A stretch of DNA of 64,000 bases. It comes from Methylotenera versatilis 79 (GTDB lineage Bacteria > Pseudomonadota > Gammaproteobacteria > Burkholderiales > Methylophilaceae). The position numbers and the translations under genes were made by a program. The stretch spans positions 496,001 through 560,000 of the forward strand of contig NZ_ARVX01000001.1 of the NCBI RefSeq assembly GCF_000384375.1, in the 5' to 3' direction. Positions within the stretch are counted from its first letter, which is position 1. Every line of letters starts with the position of its first letter. The notes beneath the pieces were generated by a model. That model was not told the DNA's origin. It was given only the letters and a program-made list of their open reading frames with translations, and searched no databases. Below, in pieces: positions 31,472-39,841 of this stretch.

Positions 31472-32408
31472 ATTGACCACTCTTGCCACCGACTAGTGAC
31501 ATAAATACATCTTCCAAATCCGCTTCAATTAATTGCATATCTTCTACCTGAATCTTGGCTTTTCGCAATGCACTCAAGGCGAATTCCACTTGATTCAGTT
31601 CAGTCAACGCCAGTGTGTAAATACCATTTTCACCATTTTTCAACATCGGCAATAAAGCTGGCGGCAAACTCGCTGTGCCAAGATTCAGGCGCAAATTTTT
31701 GCCTGGCAATTTGCTTAATAAATTAGCGGTAGTATCTAACGCTACTATCTCGCCTTGCTTCATCATCGCCACACGCTCACATAAAGTCTCGGCTTCTTCA
31801 AGATAATGCGTAGTGAGAATAATCGTATGACCATCTGCATTTAATTTTTTGATAAACGTCCACAACATTTGGCGCAACTCAACATCCACGCCAGCGGTCG
31901 GCTCATCTAAAACGATTACTGGCGGCTTGTGCACTAAGGCTTGGGCAATCAATGCGCGGCGTTTCATACCACCAGAAAGTTTGCGCATATTGGTATGTGC
32001 TTTGTCGGTAAGGTCTAGACTTTCAATCACCTCATCCACCCAAGCATCATTTTCACGACCACGGCCAAAATATCCCGCCTGAAAACGCAGCATCTCGCGC
32101 ACATTAAAAAATGGATCGAACACCAACTCTTGCGGCACAACACCCAAACTTAAACGCGCGGCTTGATAATCATCAATCACATCATGTCCCATGATGGATA
32201 TTTTGCCCCGCGAAGGCTTTAACAACCCGGCCAGAATATTGATTAAGGTTGATTTCCCCGCACCATTTGGACCTAATAAACCAAAAAATTCACCCTGTTC
32301 AATGGTTAAGTCAATGCCTCTTAGCGCATGCAAATCACCAAAGTGCTTATGGATTTGTTCAATCTTTATCGCTGGGGCTGATATTTTATCTGCCATCTTC
32401 ACTTTCAT
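31458..32408 (-). CDS. ABC transporter ATP-binding protein (exporter type)
   Basis: Encodes a 316-residue ATPase. Walker A is GPNGAGKST, the signature is KLSGGMKRR, and Walker B is VIVLDEPTAGVDVELR with the H-loop in LTTHYLEEAETL. An ~80-residue C-terminal regulatory domain follows. It resembles the YadG/CcmA-like DrrA group that pairs with ABC-2 permeases and is translated into the next gene with a 14-nt overlap. It begins 218 nt after mlaB, beyond the mla terminator, so it is a separate unit. Confidence 0.88.
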   Translation of the reverse strand: MKVKMADKISAPAIKIEQIHKHFGDLHALRGIDLTIEQGEFFGLLGPNGAGKSTLINILAGLLKPSRGKISIMGHDVIDDYQAARLSLGVVPQELVFDPFFNVREMLRFQAGYFGRGRENDAWVDEVIESLDLTDKAHTNMRKLSGGMKRRALIAQALVHKPPVIVLDEPTAGVDVELRQMLWTFIKKLNADGHTIILTTHYLEEAETLCERVAMMKQGEIVALDTTANLLSKLPGKNLRLNLGTASLPPALLPMLKNGENGIYTLALTELNQVEFALSALRKAKIQVEDMQLIEADLEDVFMSLVGGKSGQYESN

Positions 32409-32523
32409 CTTTAGAAATCTTTAAATTTAAAGTAGCTTTTGTTAAACATGCACAGGATTTACATTGCAGCCGCATAAACTTTTCTATTTCAACGTCATTT
32501 AATTGGCATGTACAAAAACAAAA

Positions 32524-32542
32524 CCCCATCATTCAGATGGGG
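32524..32542 (-). terminator. Rho-independent terminator after the mla operon
   Basis: CCCCATC and GATGGGG form a 7-bp GC-rich stem with a 5-nt loop; on the minus strand TTTTGTTTTTG follows. It lies 85 nt after the mlaB stop and before the ABC exporter genes. Confidence 0.75.
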
Positions 32543-32626
32543 CTAAAAAAACGAATTAGTAGTTTTTATTGCAACAAAATAAGTGTTAACTAATTAATTA
32601 CTTCAGTTTTATTAATCAATTTTTGA

Positions 32627-32935
32627 CTAATTTATTAAATCAGCGACATCATACAATTGCACTAAGCTGATTAAATTAGCAGGCAAATTAACAAATGTCA
32701 GCGATTGATTTTCTTTCTCTGCACGGCGCTTCCACTCTAAAATCAAACTCACTGCGCTTGTATCTACATCGGTTACATTCGCAAAATCGATTTTCGTGTT
32801 TTCAATTGCGAACGCTTGGCTTTGTTTTAGCAGATCATTGGCCGTAGTAATAAGCACATCGCCACTAACATCCCAGCCACCATTTACCTGCGTTACTTTC
32901 ACAACGCTATTTTGTGCAATATTATTTTGTGCCAT
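32627..32935 (-). CDS. mlaB: STAS-domain protein MlaB
   Basis: Encodes a 102-residue STAS protein, the small cytoplasmic subunit that stabilises the MlaFE phospholipid transporter. The helix-start segment NVTDVDTSAVSLILEWKRRAE is the STAS core, with Thr/Ser at the switch site. I start at the ATG at 32935; a TTG 9 nt upstream is possible. It is last in mlaFEDCB, 29 nt after mlaC. Confidence 0.9.
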   Translation of the reverse strand: MAQNNIAQNSVVKVTQVNGGWDVSGDVLITTANDLLKQSQAFAIENTKIDFANVTDVDTSAVSLILEWKRRAEKENQSLTFVNLPANLISLVQLYDVADLIN

Positions 32936-32964
32936 GCTGCTCAACTTAACTATTTTAAAAATTA

Positions 32965-33576
32965 CTAACTAGCCGCTTTGTTTTTATCAGCAAGCTTTTT
33001 AATCAAACTATCTAAACCATTTTGACGTATTTCTTGCGCGAATTGACCACGATAATTCGTCACCAAACTTACACTTTCAATCACGATATCGTACACTTTC
33101 CATGCATCAGTTTGTTTTTCCAACGCATAATCTACCGCCACTGGCTGGCCACCGGGTTGTAATATCAATGTTTTAACAGTCGCAGTATTTGCACCGTCAT
33201 CTAAACGCAATGGTTTGTACTCAATTACTTGATTTTTATATTTTGATAGTGCCGTTGCATAAGTACGCAATAACAATGTACGGAATTCCGCTTGGAAGGC
33301 GGCCTTTTGCTCTGGCGTTGCATTTGTCCAATTTTTTCCCAGTACCAAGCGTGAAACGCGGTCAAAGTTAAAGTTAGGTAAGATTTTTTCCTCTGCCAAG
33401 GCAAATATTTTTTGCTGATTACCCGCTTGAATATCTTTATCGTTTTTTACTACAGCCAACACATCTTCAGCTGTACGTTTAACCAAGGCATCTGGACCTT
33501 CTGCCGCAAATGCACCAACGCTAAAGCACAACATCGTGGTTGCAATTAATAACTGTTTTGTCGCATTTTTAATCAT
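32965..33576 (-). CDS. mlaC: Phospholipid-binding protein MlaC
   Basis: Encodes a 203-residue periplasmic protein that carries phospholipids between the outer-membrane and inner-membrane Mla complexes. A signal peptide (about 1-25, ending AFA) is followed by the Ttg2D/MlaC fold with KNWTNATPEQKAAFQAEFRTLLLRTYATALSKY and the C-terminal SLVTNYRGQFAQEI. The ATG at 33576 has TAGGA 7 nt upstream; a TTG two codons earlier is less likely. It follows mlaD by 48 nt. Confidence 0.93.
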   Translation of the reverse strand: MIKNATKQLLIATTMLCFSVGAFAAEGPDALVKRTAEDVLAVVKNDKDIQAGNQQKIFALAEEKILPNFNFDRVSRLVLGKNWTNATPEQKAAFQAEFRTLLLRTYATALSKYKNQVIEYKPLRLDDGANTATVKTLILQPGGQPVAVDYALEKQTDAWKVYDIVIESVSLVTNYRGQFAQEIRQNGLDSLIKKLADKNKAAS

Positions 33577-33624
33577 GAGCAATCCTATTTATCGTTTCTT
33601 AATGTATCTATTAATTTAGCTTCT

Positions 33625-34191
33625 TTAAGGTTTTACCGGTTTTGTGATTTCATCTAACGGGTTTGCACCTAACGCATCATCTGTACTTTTGGTTGATGGT
33701 GATTCTGAAGCATTTGATTTAGTTGAGTCAGCTGCTGGCTCTGACGCTTTGTTATATAAAAATTGACTAATCATTTTTTCCAACACGACTGCATCTTGCG
33801 TTTGCGTGATTTTGTCGCCATCAGCCAACTTAACCTCATCGCCACCTGCTTCTAAACCAATATACTGCTCACCCAATAAACCCGCTGTGTAAATATTCGC
33901 AAACGTATCTTTTGGAAATGGATAGCGCTTATCGATATTCAGACTAACCACCGCTTCAAAAGTTGCTGAATCGAATTTAATATCTGCAACACGTCCAACG
34001 ACAACACCAGCACTTTTAACTGGTGCACGTGGTTTTAAACCACCAATATTTTCAAAATTAGCGGTAACCGTGTAGGTTTCACCAATATTGCTACTGGTTA
34101 AATTGCCCACTTTCATGGCCAGACCAAGCAGCGCAGCCAGCCCTAATGCCACAAAAATACCTACCCATAAATCAATCGTTGTTCTTTCCAT
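33625..34191 (-). CDS. mlaD: MCE-domain lipid transport protein MlaD
   Basis: Encodes a 188-residue MlaD. An N-terminal membrane helix (about 7-27) is followed by a single MCE domain (about 38-115) with KPRAPVKSAGVVVGRV and YTAGLLGEQYIGLEAGG. It forms the hexameric ring on the periplasmic face of MlaFEB. The C-terminus is a Ser/Pro/Lys-rich disordered tail. It lies 18 nt after mlaE. Confidence 0.94.
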   Translation of the reverse strand: MERTTIDLWVGIFVALGLAALLGLAMKVGNLTSSNIGETYTVTANFENIGGLKPRAPVKSAGVVVGRVADIKFDSATFEAVVSLNIDKRYPFPKDTFANIYTAGLLGEQYIGLEAGGDEVKLADGDKITQTQDAVVLEKMISQFLYNKASEPAADSTKSNASESPSTKSTDDALGANPLDEITKPVKP

Positions 34192-34209
34192 CGCCCTGCT
34201 CCTATTGCC

Positions 34210-35016
34210 TTACATGCTAATCATTAATGAGGTTAATACAAAATCTAGCCCTAAAATTGCTAATGACGATGTCACCACTGTTCTGGTCGTCGCGCGGCTC
34301 ACACCCTCGGCTGTTGGCGGCGCATCGTAACCTTCAAACAAGGCAATCATGGTACAAGCAACACCAAACACAAGGCTTTTTATCACGCCATTTAAAATAT
34401 CAAATTGCCAATCAACATTGGCCTGCATTTGCGACCAGAATGCGCCTGCATCTACACCAATTAACGGTACCGCAACTAAATAACCGCCCAAAATACCGAC
34501 CATTGAAAACAACGCAGCCAAAATTGGCATCGCAATCACGCCTGCCCAAAACCGTGGTGCGATAACGCGTGAGATAGGGCTAACCGCCATCATTTCCATT
34601 GCAGATAATTGCTCGGTCGCTTTCATTAAACCAATTTCTGCCGTAATAGCTGTGCCAGCACGTCCTGCAAATAACAGCGCCGTCACCACAGGGCCTAATT
34701 CGCGCAACAACGATAAAGCCACCAATACGCCGATAGACTCGGATGAACCATACTTTTGCAAGGTGTGATAGCCCTGCAAAGCCAGCACCATACCGACAAA
34801 AAAAGCAGATACCAATATAATAACCAGCGACATAACGCCCGTAAAATAGACTTCTCGAACAGTTAAATGAAATCGGCGAAAACTTTCACCAGAAGAAGCC
34901 AGCGTTAGACCAAACAGTCGCGCACCAGCGCCTAAGCGCCAAACGTTGTCACTGAATTTATGCCCTATGCTGCGCAATGTACGAACTAAACAGACAAATA
35001 AGTTAGATTTAATCAT
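34210..35016 (-). CDS. mlaE: ABC transporter permease MlaE
   Basis: Encodes a 268-residue permease of the Mla phospholipid transporter. About five or six membrane helices are visible, with [32 protein letters not shown], the conserved coupling-region signature, and [18 protein letters not shown]. It lies 16 nt after mlaF. Confidence 0.95.
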   Translation of the reverse strand: MIKSNLFVCLVRTLRSIGHKFSDNVWRLGAGARLFGLTLASSGESFRRFHLTVREVYFTGVMSLVIILVSAFFVGMVLALQGYHTLQKYGSSESIGVLVALSLLRELGPVVTALLFAGRAGTAITAEIGLMKATEQLSAMEMMAVSPISRVIAPRFWAGVIAMPILAALFSMVGILGGYLVAVPLIGVDAGAFWSQMQANVDWQFDILNGVIKSLVFGVACTMIALFEGYDAPPTAEGVSRATTRTVVTSSLAILGLDFVLTSLMISM

Positions 35017-35032
35017 CTTATATATACTTCAA

Positions 35033-35839
35033 TTATGTCGCTTTAAAATCTAACAAATCTTGCTTGTAATCACCCGCTGCATAATGAAACGGTACTGGCC
35101 CATCTTTCTCGCCATGCACAAATTGATGCACAAATGGCAAGTCTGATTTACGCAAATCTTCTGGTGTACCTTCTGCTGCAACCACGCCATTGGCAACAAA
35201 ATAGACATAATCTGCGATGGTAAATGTTTCTTTTACATCATGCGACACGATGATAGAGGTTGCGCCAAGCGCATCATTTAAAGTGCGAATCAAATCGCAA
35301 ATAACTGCCATAGAAATAGGGTCTAAACCTGCAAAAGGCTCATCGTACATAATAATATCGGGATCAAGCGCAATTGCTCTTGCTAGCGCCACACGCCTCG
35401 CCATACCACCAGACAACTCAGTTGGCATCAATTTATGGGCGCCACGTAAACCAACAGCATTTAATTTCAGCAGTACCAAATCGTGAATCATACTTTCAGG
35501 TAAATCGGTATGTTCACGCATCGGAAAGGCCACATTTTCATATACAGACAAATCGGTGAATAATGCGCCCTGTTGAAACAACATACCCATTTTGCGGCGC
35601 AATTGATAAATGCCAGCGCGGCTTTGTTTATGTACCACCTGGCCGTCAACGCGCGCCTCACCTTTGCTTGGCTTAAGTTGCCCGCCGATTAAACGTAATA
35701 ACGTGGTTTTACCGCTGCCGCTGCCGCCCATAATGGCAATTACTTTGCCACGCGGAAACACCATGTTGATGCCTTGATGCAACATGCGGTTTTTATAGCC
35801 AAAAGAAAGGTTGTCGAGTTCGACGATATTTGGAGTCAT
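35033..35839 (-). CDS. mlaF: ABC transporter ATP-binding protein MlaF
   Basis: Encodes the 268-residue ATPase of the Mla transporter. Walker A is GGSGSGKTT, the signature is ELSGGMARR, Walker B is IIMYDEPFAGLDPIS, and SIIVSHDVKETF carries the H-loop. A C-terminal stretch FVHGEKDGPVPFHY is typical of MlaF. First gene of mlaFEDCB. Confidence 0.95.
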   Translation of the reverse strand: MTPNIVELDNLSFGYKNRMLHQGINMVFPRGKVIAIMGGSGSGKTTLLRLIGGQLKPSKGEARVDGQVVHKQSRAGIYQLRRKMGMLFQQGALFTDLSVYENVAFPMREHTDLPESMIHDLVLLKLNAVGLRGAHKLMPTELSGGMARRVALARAIALDPDIIMYDEPFAGLDPISMAVICDLIRTLNDALGATSIIVSHDVKETFTIADYVYFVANGVVAAEGTPEDLRKSDLPFVHQFVHGEKDGPVPFHYAAGDYKQDLLDFKAT

Positions 35840-35918
35840 TTGATGTGGGATTTAATTTTGTAGACATTCTAAATCAAAACGTCTAACAATCAAAAGTTTA
35901 AATAGATAGTATTACAAA

Positions 35919-35942
35919 CAAAAAAGCCCGCATATGCGGGCT
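35919..35942 (-). terminator. Rho-independent terminator after the pilin-like gene
   Basis: AGCCCGCAT and ATGCGGGCT are adjacent complementary 9-mers (35924-35941 with the flanking A-run to 35919), so the hairpin has a tight loop; on the minus strand TTTTTTG follows. It lies within 10 nt of the stop codon at 35949. Confidence 0.75.
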
Positions 35943-35948
35943 AATCTA

Positions 35949-36599
35949 TTAAAACGCAAGACAAACGATATAGGGTGTTCCATCTACAATTTGTCCTGTT
36001 GCCACAGAAGGTTGTCCAGCTACTGCTACTGCTCTCAAAGAACCTGTTGCCGTATTACCATCATCTAGATTAGCATCAATTTGCTTAACCAGTCTACCAG
36101 CAATGTTTTCAGTACAAGTTACATATGAACCCGTCATTGGAGCAGCGTCCACAATAGTTGCAAAGCCAGGAAGACTTTGTACTCCAAAACGACCACTTTC
36201 AGCATTACGTGGTAAATATGCAGGATCATTAACTGCTGTAGGACCTGTTGCAAAACCAGCTAAACGTACATGTTGCCAAAATAAAAATGATTCATCTGTA
36301 GGAGTTGTAGAATTCCATGCTCCATTAATTTGCGCATTATTAAGCGTTGCTGCTGGCGAGCCTGCTGCTGTGCCGCCATTTATGTGAACTGCCACATTAG
36401 CATCATCACCAGGAATTGCACGAAACTTATCCTGGTAGCCGTAAATAAAAATTTGTACGTTTTTAAGATCTGCAGTGATATTTTTTGCCTTAGCACTATT
36501 AATCAGTTCCTGCCCTCTTAAAACACCGCCCAGCAACAGGCCGATAATCACCAGCACGATGGCTAGCTCAATAAGGGTAAAACCTGTTTGTTTATTCAT
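35949..36599 (-). CDS. Prepilin-type N-terminal cleavage/methylation protein (pilin or pseudopilin)
   Basis: Encodes a 216-residue type IV pilin-like protein. The prepilin peptidase site is MNKQTG followed by FTLIELAIVLVIIGLLLGG, with Glu5 of the mature protein present. Beyond the helix the globular part is Ala/Gly/Thr-rich. C162 and C213 near the C-terminus could form the disulfide loop of type IV pilins. No assembly genes are adjacent; a terminator follows and it diverges from a histidine kinase gene. Whether it is a pilin or a secretion pseudopilin cannot be decided. Confidence 0.85.
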   Translation of the reverse strand: MNKQTGFTLIELAIVLVIIGLLLGGVLRGQELINSAKAKNITADLKNVQIFIYGYQDKFRAIPGDDANVAVHINGGTAAGSPAATLNNAQINGAWNSTTPTDESFLFWQHVRLAGFATGPTAVNDPAYLPRNAESGRFGVQSLPGFATIVDAAPMTGSYVTCTENIAGRLVKQIDANLDDGNTATGSLRAVAVAGQPSVATGQIVDGTPYIVCLAF

Positions 36600-36843
36600 T
36601 GTGGTATCCTTTTAACCGATATTATCATGTGATTTTTTATTGCAACAATCACAATTTTGTCATAATTCATGCAAACAACATGCCAATGCATTTTCACCGC
36701 ATCAGGTCTTGTTTAATGGCTATTTAAGTTATTTTGAAGTAAATTTAACCCAAGCAATAAAAATGCTTGTTGAGATTTCGTCATAACTGACAGATTATTG
36801 ACACATTAACGACAACGTACCTTCTAAATACGGACTATACCCG

Positions 36844-38571
36844 ATGTTTAAAACCCTATTCAATTACCACAAAATAAATCTTATTTTGATTAGAAACTCA
36901 CACCGTGTTTTAGCATTAATGTTGCTCTCACTGCATGCTTTTTTAATTTGGGGCAACGAGCAAAATTACTTAAAACAAACACTTTTCTTAGGAACATACG
37001 CTTTGTTTTTGTTATGGCAGCCTATTTGGCGCAGCACTGAAAAACTTTCGCGGCCAGCGCTCGCCATCTTTATTGGCGTCGGCATTATTGGCTTTTTTTA
37101 TTCCAGTTGGTGGTTAACTGCGCTTTGGCTATCTATTTTATTTGGCTTGCTGGGCGGGCGGATTTTTTCAGAAGAAACCAAAACCAACCGCATTATCCAT
37201 ATTTTGGCAGCCAGTTATTTACTTTCAATGCTGCTATTGTGGGTTGTACCAAAACTACTCGGCGCATCTGATGATTTAGAGGCGGCTACTTTTGTCATTC
37301 GCTACTTGATTCCGCTGTTACCGATCACTATCTTTTTTATTGGCAATCAAACTAGCAAATCGGGCCAATTACCGGTTTTAGACTTTTTCTATACCTTATT
37401 ACTCATGCTTGTTGCCTTGATTTTAGTACTTGGCAGTTACGCAATTGGTACACTAAACACAGTTAACTACATACAAGTGATGTTTATCACCATATTCAGC
37501 ATGGCTTTTGTATTGCTGGCGTTTAGCTTCTTATGGCAGCCCAGCACACGTTTCTCCGGCGTAGAACTTTTGATGTCACGCTATCTGTTAAGTATCGGCA
37601 TGCCATTTGAAAAATGGGTAAAAAGTATCGCGGTTTTGGCTGAAATCGAATCGACTCCAAACGGTTTTGTGCAAGCTGCGATGATAGAAATGACATCACT
37701 AGCTTGGGTTTCTGGCGTTTCTTGGTTGGCAGATGAGACACAAGGCAAATTGGGCGAGTCATCCAAACATCAAACCAATTTTAGCTTTAAAGATTTTCAC
37801 ATGACATTGCACACCAATTGGCAAATTTCACCCGCTTTGTATGTACATGTAAAATTGTTAACCCAAATTATGGGCGAGTTTTATGAAGCCAAACGACGCG
37901 AAGAAACCTTGCGCCAGAATGCTTATATGCAGGCATTTTATGAAACAGGCTCACGTTTAACACATGATATTAAAAATATTTTGCAATCGGTTGGCACACT
38001 GGTTTCCGCGGCTGAACAAACTGAAGATAAAGATAACGCTGCGTTACTTAACTTAATCCGCAAGCAATTACCTGTATTAAATCAACGTATTGCTGCGACT
38101 TTAGATAAACTTAAAGCACCGAATGAAGATAAAAAGCGCGTAGAAAAAATGTCTGCATGGTGGAAAAACCTGCAATTACGTCACACGCAAGATCGCATTG
38201 AATTTAAAGCCAGCGAATTACCTAAACAAGATATTAATGCAGAAGTGCTAGATAGCGTGTTGGATAATCTGCTGAATAACGCATTAGAAAAAGCCAAATA
38301 TCAGCCGAATACACTGATTACCATTGAGATGCATCACATTGCAACGAGCGGTGATGATGGCAAACATTTTTGTATTGATGTGACGGATACGGGTAAAGCG
38401 ATGGATGCAGCGATTGCGCATGATTTGTTTAAAAAACACATCGCCTCGCACAATGGATTAGGCGTTGGTTTATATCATGCCGCACAAGATGCCAAACAAG
38501 CAGGATACAATTTGATTTTAGATAGCAATGTGAATGGCACAGTAAGATTTAGAGTGCAGTTGAGCGCTTAA
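36844..38571 (+). CDS. Orphan membrane histidine kinase
   Basis: Encodes a 575-residue sensor kinase. About eight N-terminal membrane helices (residues 20-230) are followed by a ~110-residue cytoplasmic region (245-360, possibly GAF-like) and a kinase core. The phospho-acceptor box is RLTHDIKNILQSVG (H374). The N-box is VLDNLLNNALEKA, and G-box-like segments are DVTDTGKAMD and GLGVGLY. No response regulator is next to it. Architecture loosely recalls the PrsK kinases of exopolysaccharide/PEP-CTERM systems, but I could not establish this. A consensus -35-like TTGACA lies at 36798 but the -10 is unclear. Confidence 0.8.
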   Translation: MFKTLFNYHKINLILIRNSHRVLALMLLSLHAFLIWGNEQNYLKQTLFLGTYALFLLWQPIWRSTEKLSRPALAIFIGVGIIGFFYSSWWLTALWLSILFGLLGGRIFSEETKTNRIIHILAASYLLSMLLLWVVPKLLGASDDLEAATFVIRYLIPLLPITIFFIGNQTSKSGQLPVLDFFYTLLLMLVALILVLGSYAIGTLNTVNYIQVMFITIFSMAFVLLAFSFLWQPSTRFSGVELLMSRYLLSIGMPFEKWVKSIAVLAEIESTPNGFVQAAMIEMTSLAWVSGVSWLADETQGKLGESSKHQTNFSFKDFHMTLHTNWQISPALYVHVKLLTQIMGEFYEAKRREETLRQNAYMQAFYETGSRLTHDIKNILQSVGTLVSAAEQTEDKDNAALLNLIRKQLPVLNQRIAATLDKLKAPNEDKKRVEKMSAWWKNLQLRHTQDRIEFKASELPKQDINAEVLDSVLDNLLNNALEKAKYQPNTLITIEMHHIATSGDDGKHFCIDVTDTGKAMDAAIAHDLFKKHIASHNGLGVGLYHAAQDAKQAGYNLILDSNVNGTVRFRVQLSA

Positions 38572-38608
38572 TCGCGAATCTGAATTGTTGCAATTAGCGC
38601 CCTAAAAA

Positions 38609-38634
38609 CATATGCCAGCTTTCGCTGGCATATG
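38609..38634 (-). terminator. Rho-independent terminator after ccsA
   Basis: CATATGCCAGC and GCTGGCATATG form a perfect 11-bp stem with a 4-nt loop (GAAA on the minus strand). TTTTTAGG follows on the minus strand, so it ends the ccsA unit; it lies between the convergent kinase gene and ccsA. Confidence 0.75.
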
Positions 38635-38663
38635 ATAATTGCACAAAATTTGAAACTTACAAT

Positions 38664-39809
38664 TTATAGCTCGCCGTAAGAATGCAAGCCGCTTAAGAAC
38701 ATATTCACACCCAAAAATGCAAAGGTTGTGACTAGCAAGCCAATTAATGCCCACCAAGCCAGTACTGGCCCGCGCAAGCCTTTAACCATACGCAAATGCA
38801 ACCATGCAGCGTAATTCAACCACACAATTAATGCCCAAGTTTCTTTTGGATCCCAACTCCAATAACCGCCCCACGCTTCTGCTGCCCACATCGCACCCAA
38901 AATAGTCGCAATAGTAAAAAATGCAAAGCCCACAGCAATCGCTTTGTACATCACGTCATCGAGCACTTCTAAACTAGGCAAGCGGCTGGTTAAAATGCCT
39001 TTTCTGGATAACAAGTAAGCGCTCGCTACCATTGCCGCCAATGAGAAAGAACCATAGCCAACAAAGTTTGCTGGCACGTGGATTTTCATCCAATAACTTT
39101 GCAATGCGGGTACTAACGGTTGAATCGCATCTGCGCCGCGATCGAATCGATACCATAGAATAAATGCGACGGCAGCGTTAATAATTAACAATACAAAACC
39201 GCCCAATTGTTTAGTATTAAATTTGTCTTCGTAATGCAGATATAAAAGTGAGGTAATTAAACAGAATAAAATAAACACTTCATATAAATTACTGATGGGA
39301 ATATGTCCAACATCTGGCGCGATTAAATAAGATTCGTACCAACGCACCATTAAGCCGACAAAGCCAAACAACACCGCGCTCCACGTTAAGGCAGATGCCA
39401 CACGGCCAGCAAAATCGCTGCGTTTATATAAGGCAAACCAATAAGTGACCATGGCTAAAATAAATAGCACATTCATCCACATGACGGCAGATTGGCTGGA
39501 AATCAGAAATTTTAAGAAGAAAGCCTGTGTGGCGCGCGCTTGGTCGCCATGATACATGCTAATGGAAATCAAACTAATGACGCCCACACCAATCACTAAT
39601 TTGGCTAGATTTTTCCAACGCCAGCCTAAGTAACTAAATGCAATCGCCGCACCAAATAAAAAACTCACTTCATAAATATCCATATGCTGCGAATATTTGC
39701 TGTAAGCGAAAATAGCGCCCGCCACCAATAAAATGGCATAAAGCCAATCCTGCACTTTTAACGTTTGCCACAATGTTTTAGGCGCGAAACTTAATGCATT
39801 TGTGTTCAT
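38664..39809 (-). CDS. ccsA: Cytochrome c biogenesis protein CcsA (System II, WWD domain)
   Basis: Encodes a 381-residue multi-helix protein of the System II cytochrome c synthetase. The periplasmic WWD heme-handling motif AEAWGGYWSWDPKETWALI is intact. About eight membrane segments and conserved His residues in WLHLRM and LHYE are seen. With ResB it exports heme and attaches it to CxxCH apocytochromes such as cytochrome c1 and the c4 gene next to it. It lies 32 nt after resB. Confidence 0.94.
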   Translation of the reverse strand: MNTNALSFAPKTLWQTLKVQDWLYAILLVAGAIFAYSKYSQHMDIYEVSFLFGAAIAFSYLGWRWKNLAKLVIGVGVISLISISMYHGDQARATQAFFLKFLISSQSAVMWMNVLFILAMVTYWFALYKRSDFAGRVASALTWSAVLFGFVGLMVRWYESYLIAPDVGHIPISNLYEVFILFCLITSLLYLHYEDKFNTKQLGGFVLLIINAAVAFILWYRFDRGADAIQPLVPALQSYWMKIHVPANFVGYGSFSLAAMVASAYLLSRKGILTSRLPSLEVLDDVMYKAIAVGFAFFTIATILGAMWAAEAWGGYWSWDPKETWALIVWLNYAAWLHLRMVKGLRGPVLAWWALIGLLVTTFAFLGVNMFLSGLHSYGEL

Positions 39810-39841
39810 GATTGCTTCCTTGATTTGGTCTAAACAATCTA

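Noticed and set aside
36613-36843. Sigma-54 site for the pilin-like gene, as a target of PilR
   Set aside because: No GG-N10-GC pair of the right form was found upstream of 36599 by eye.
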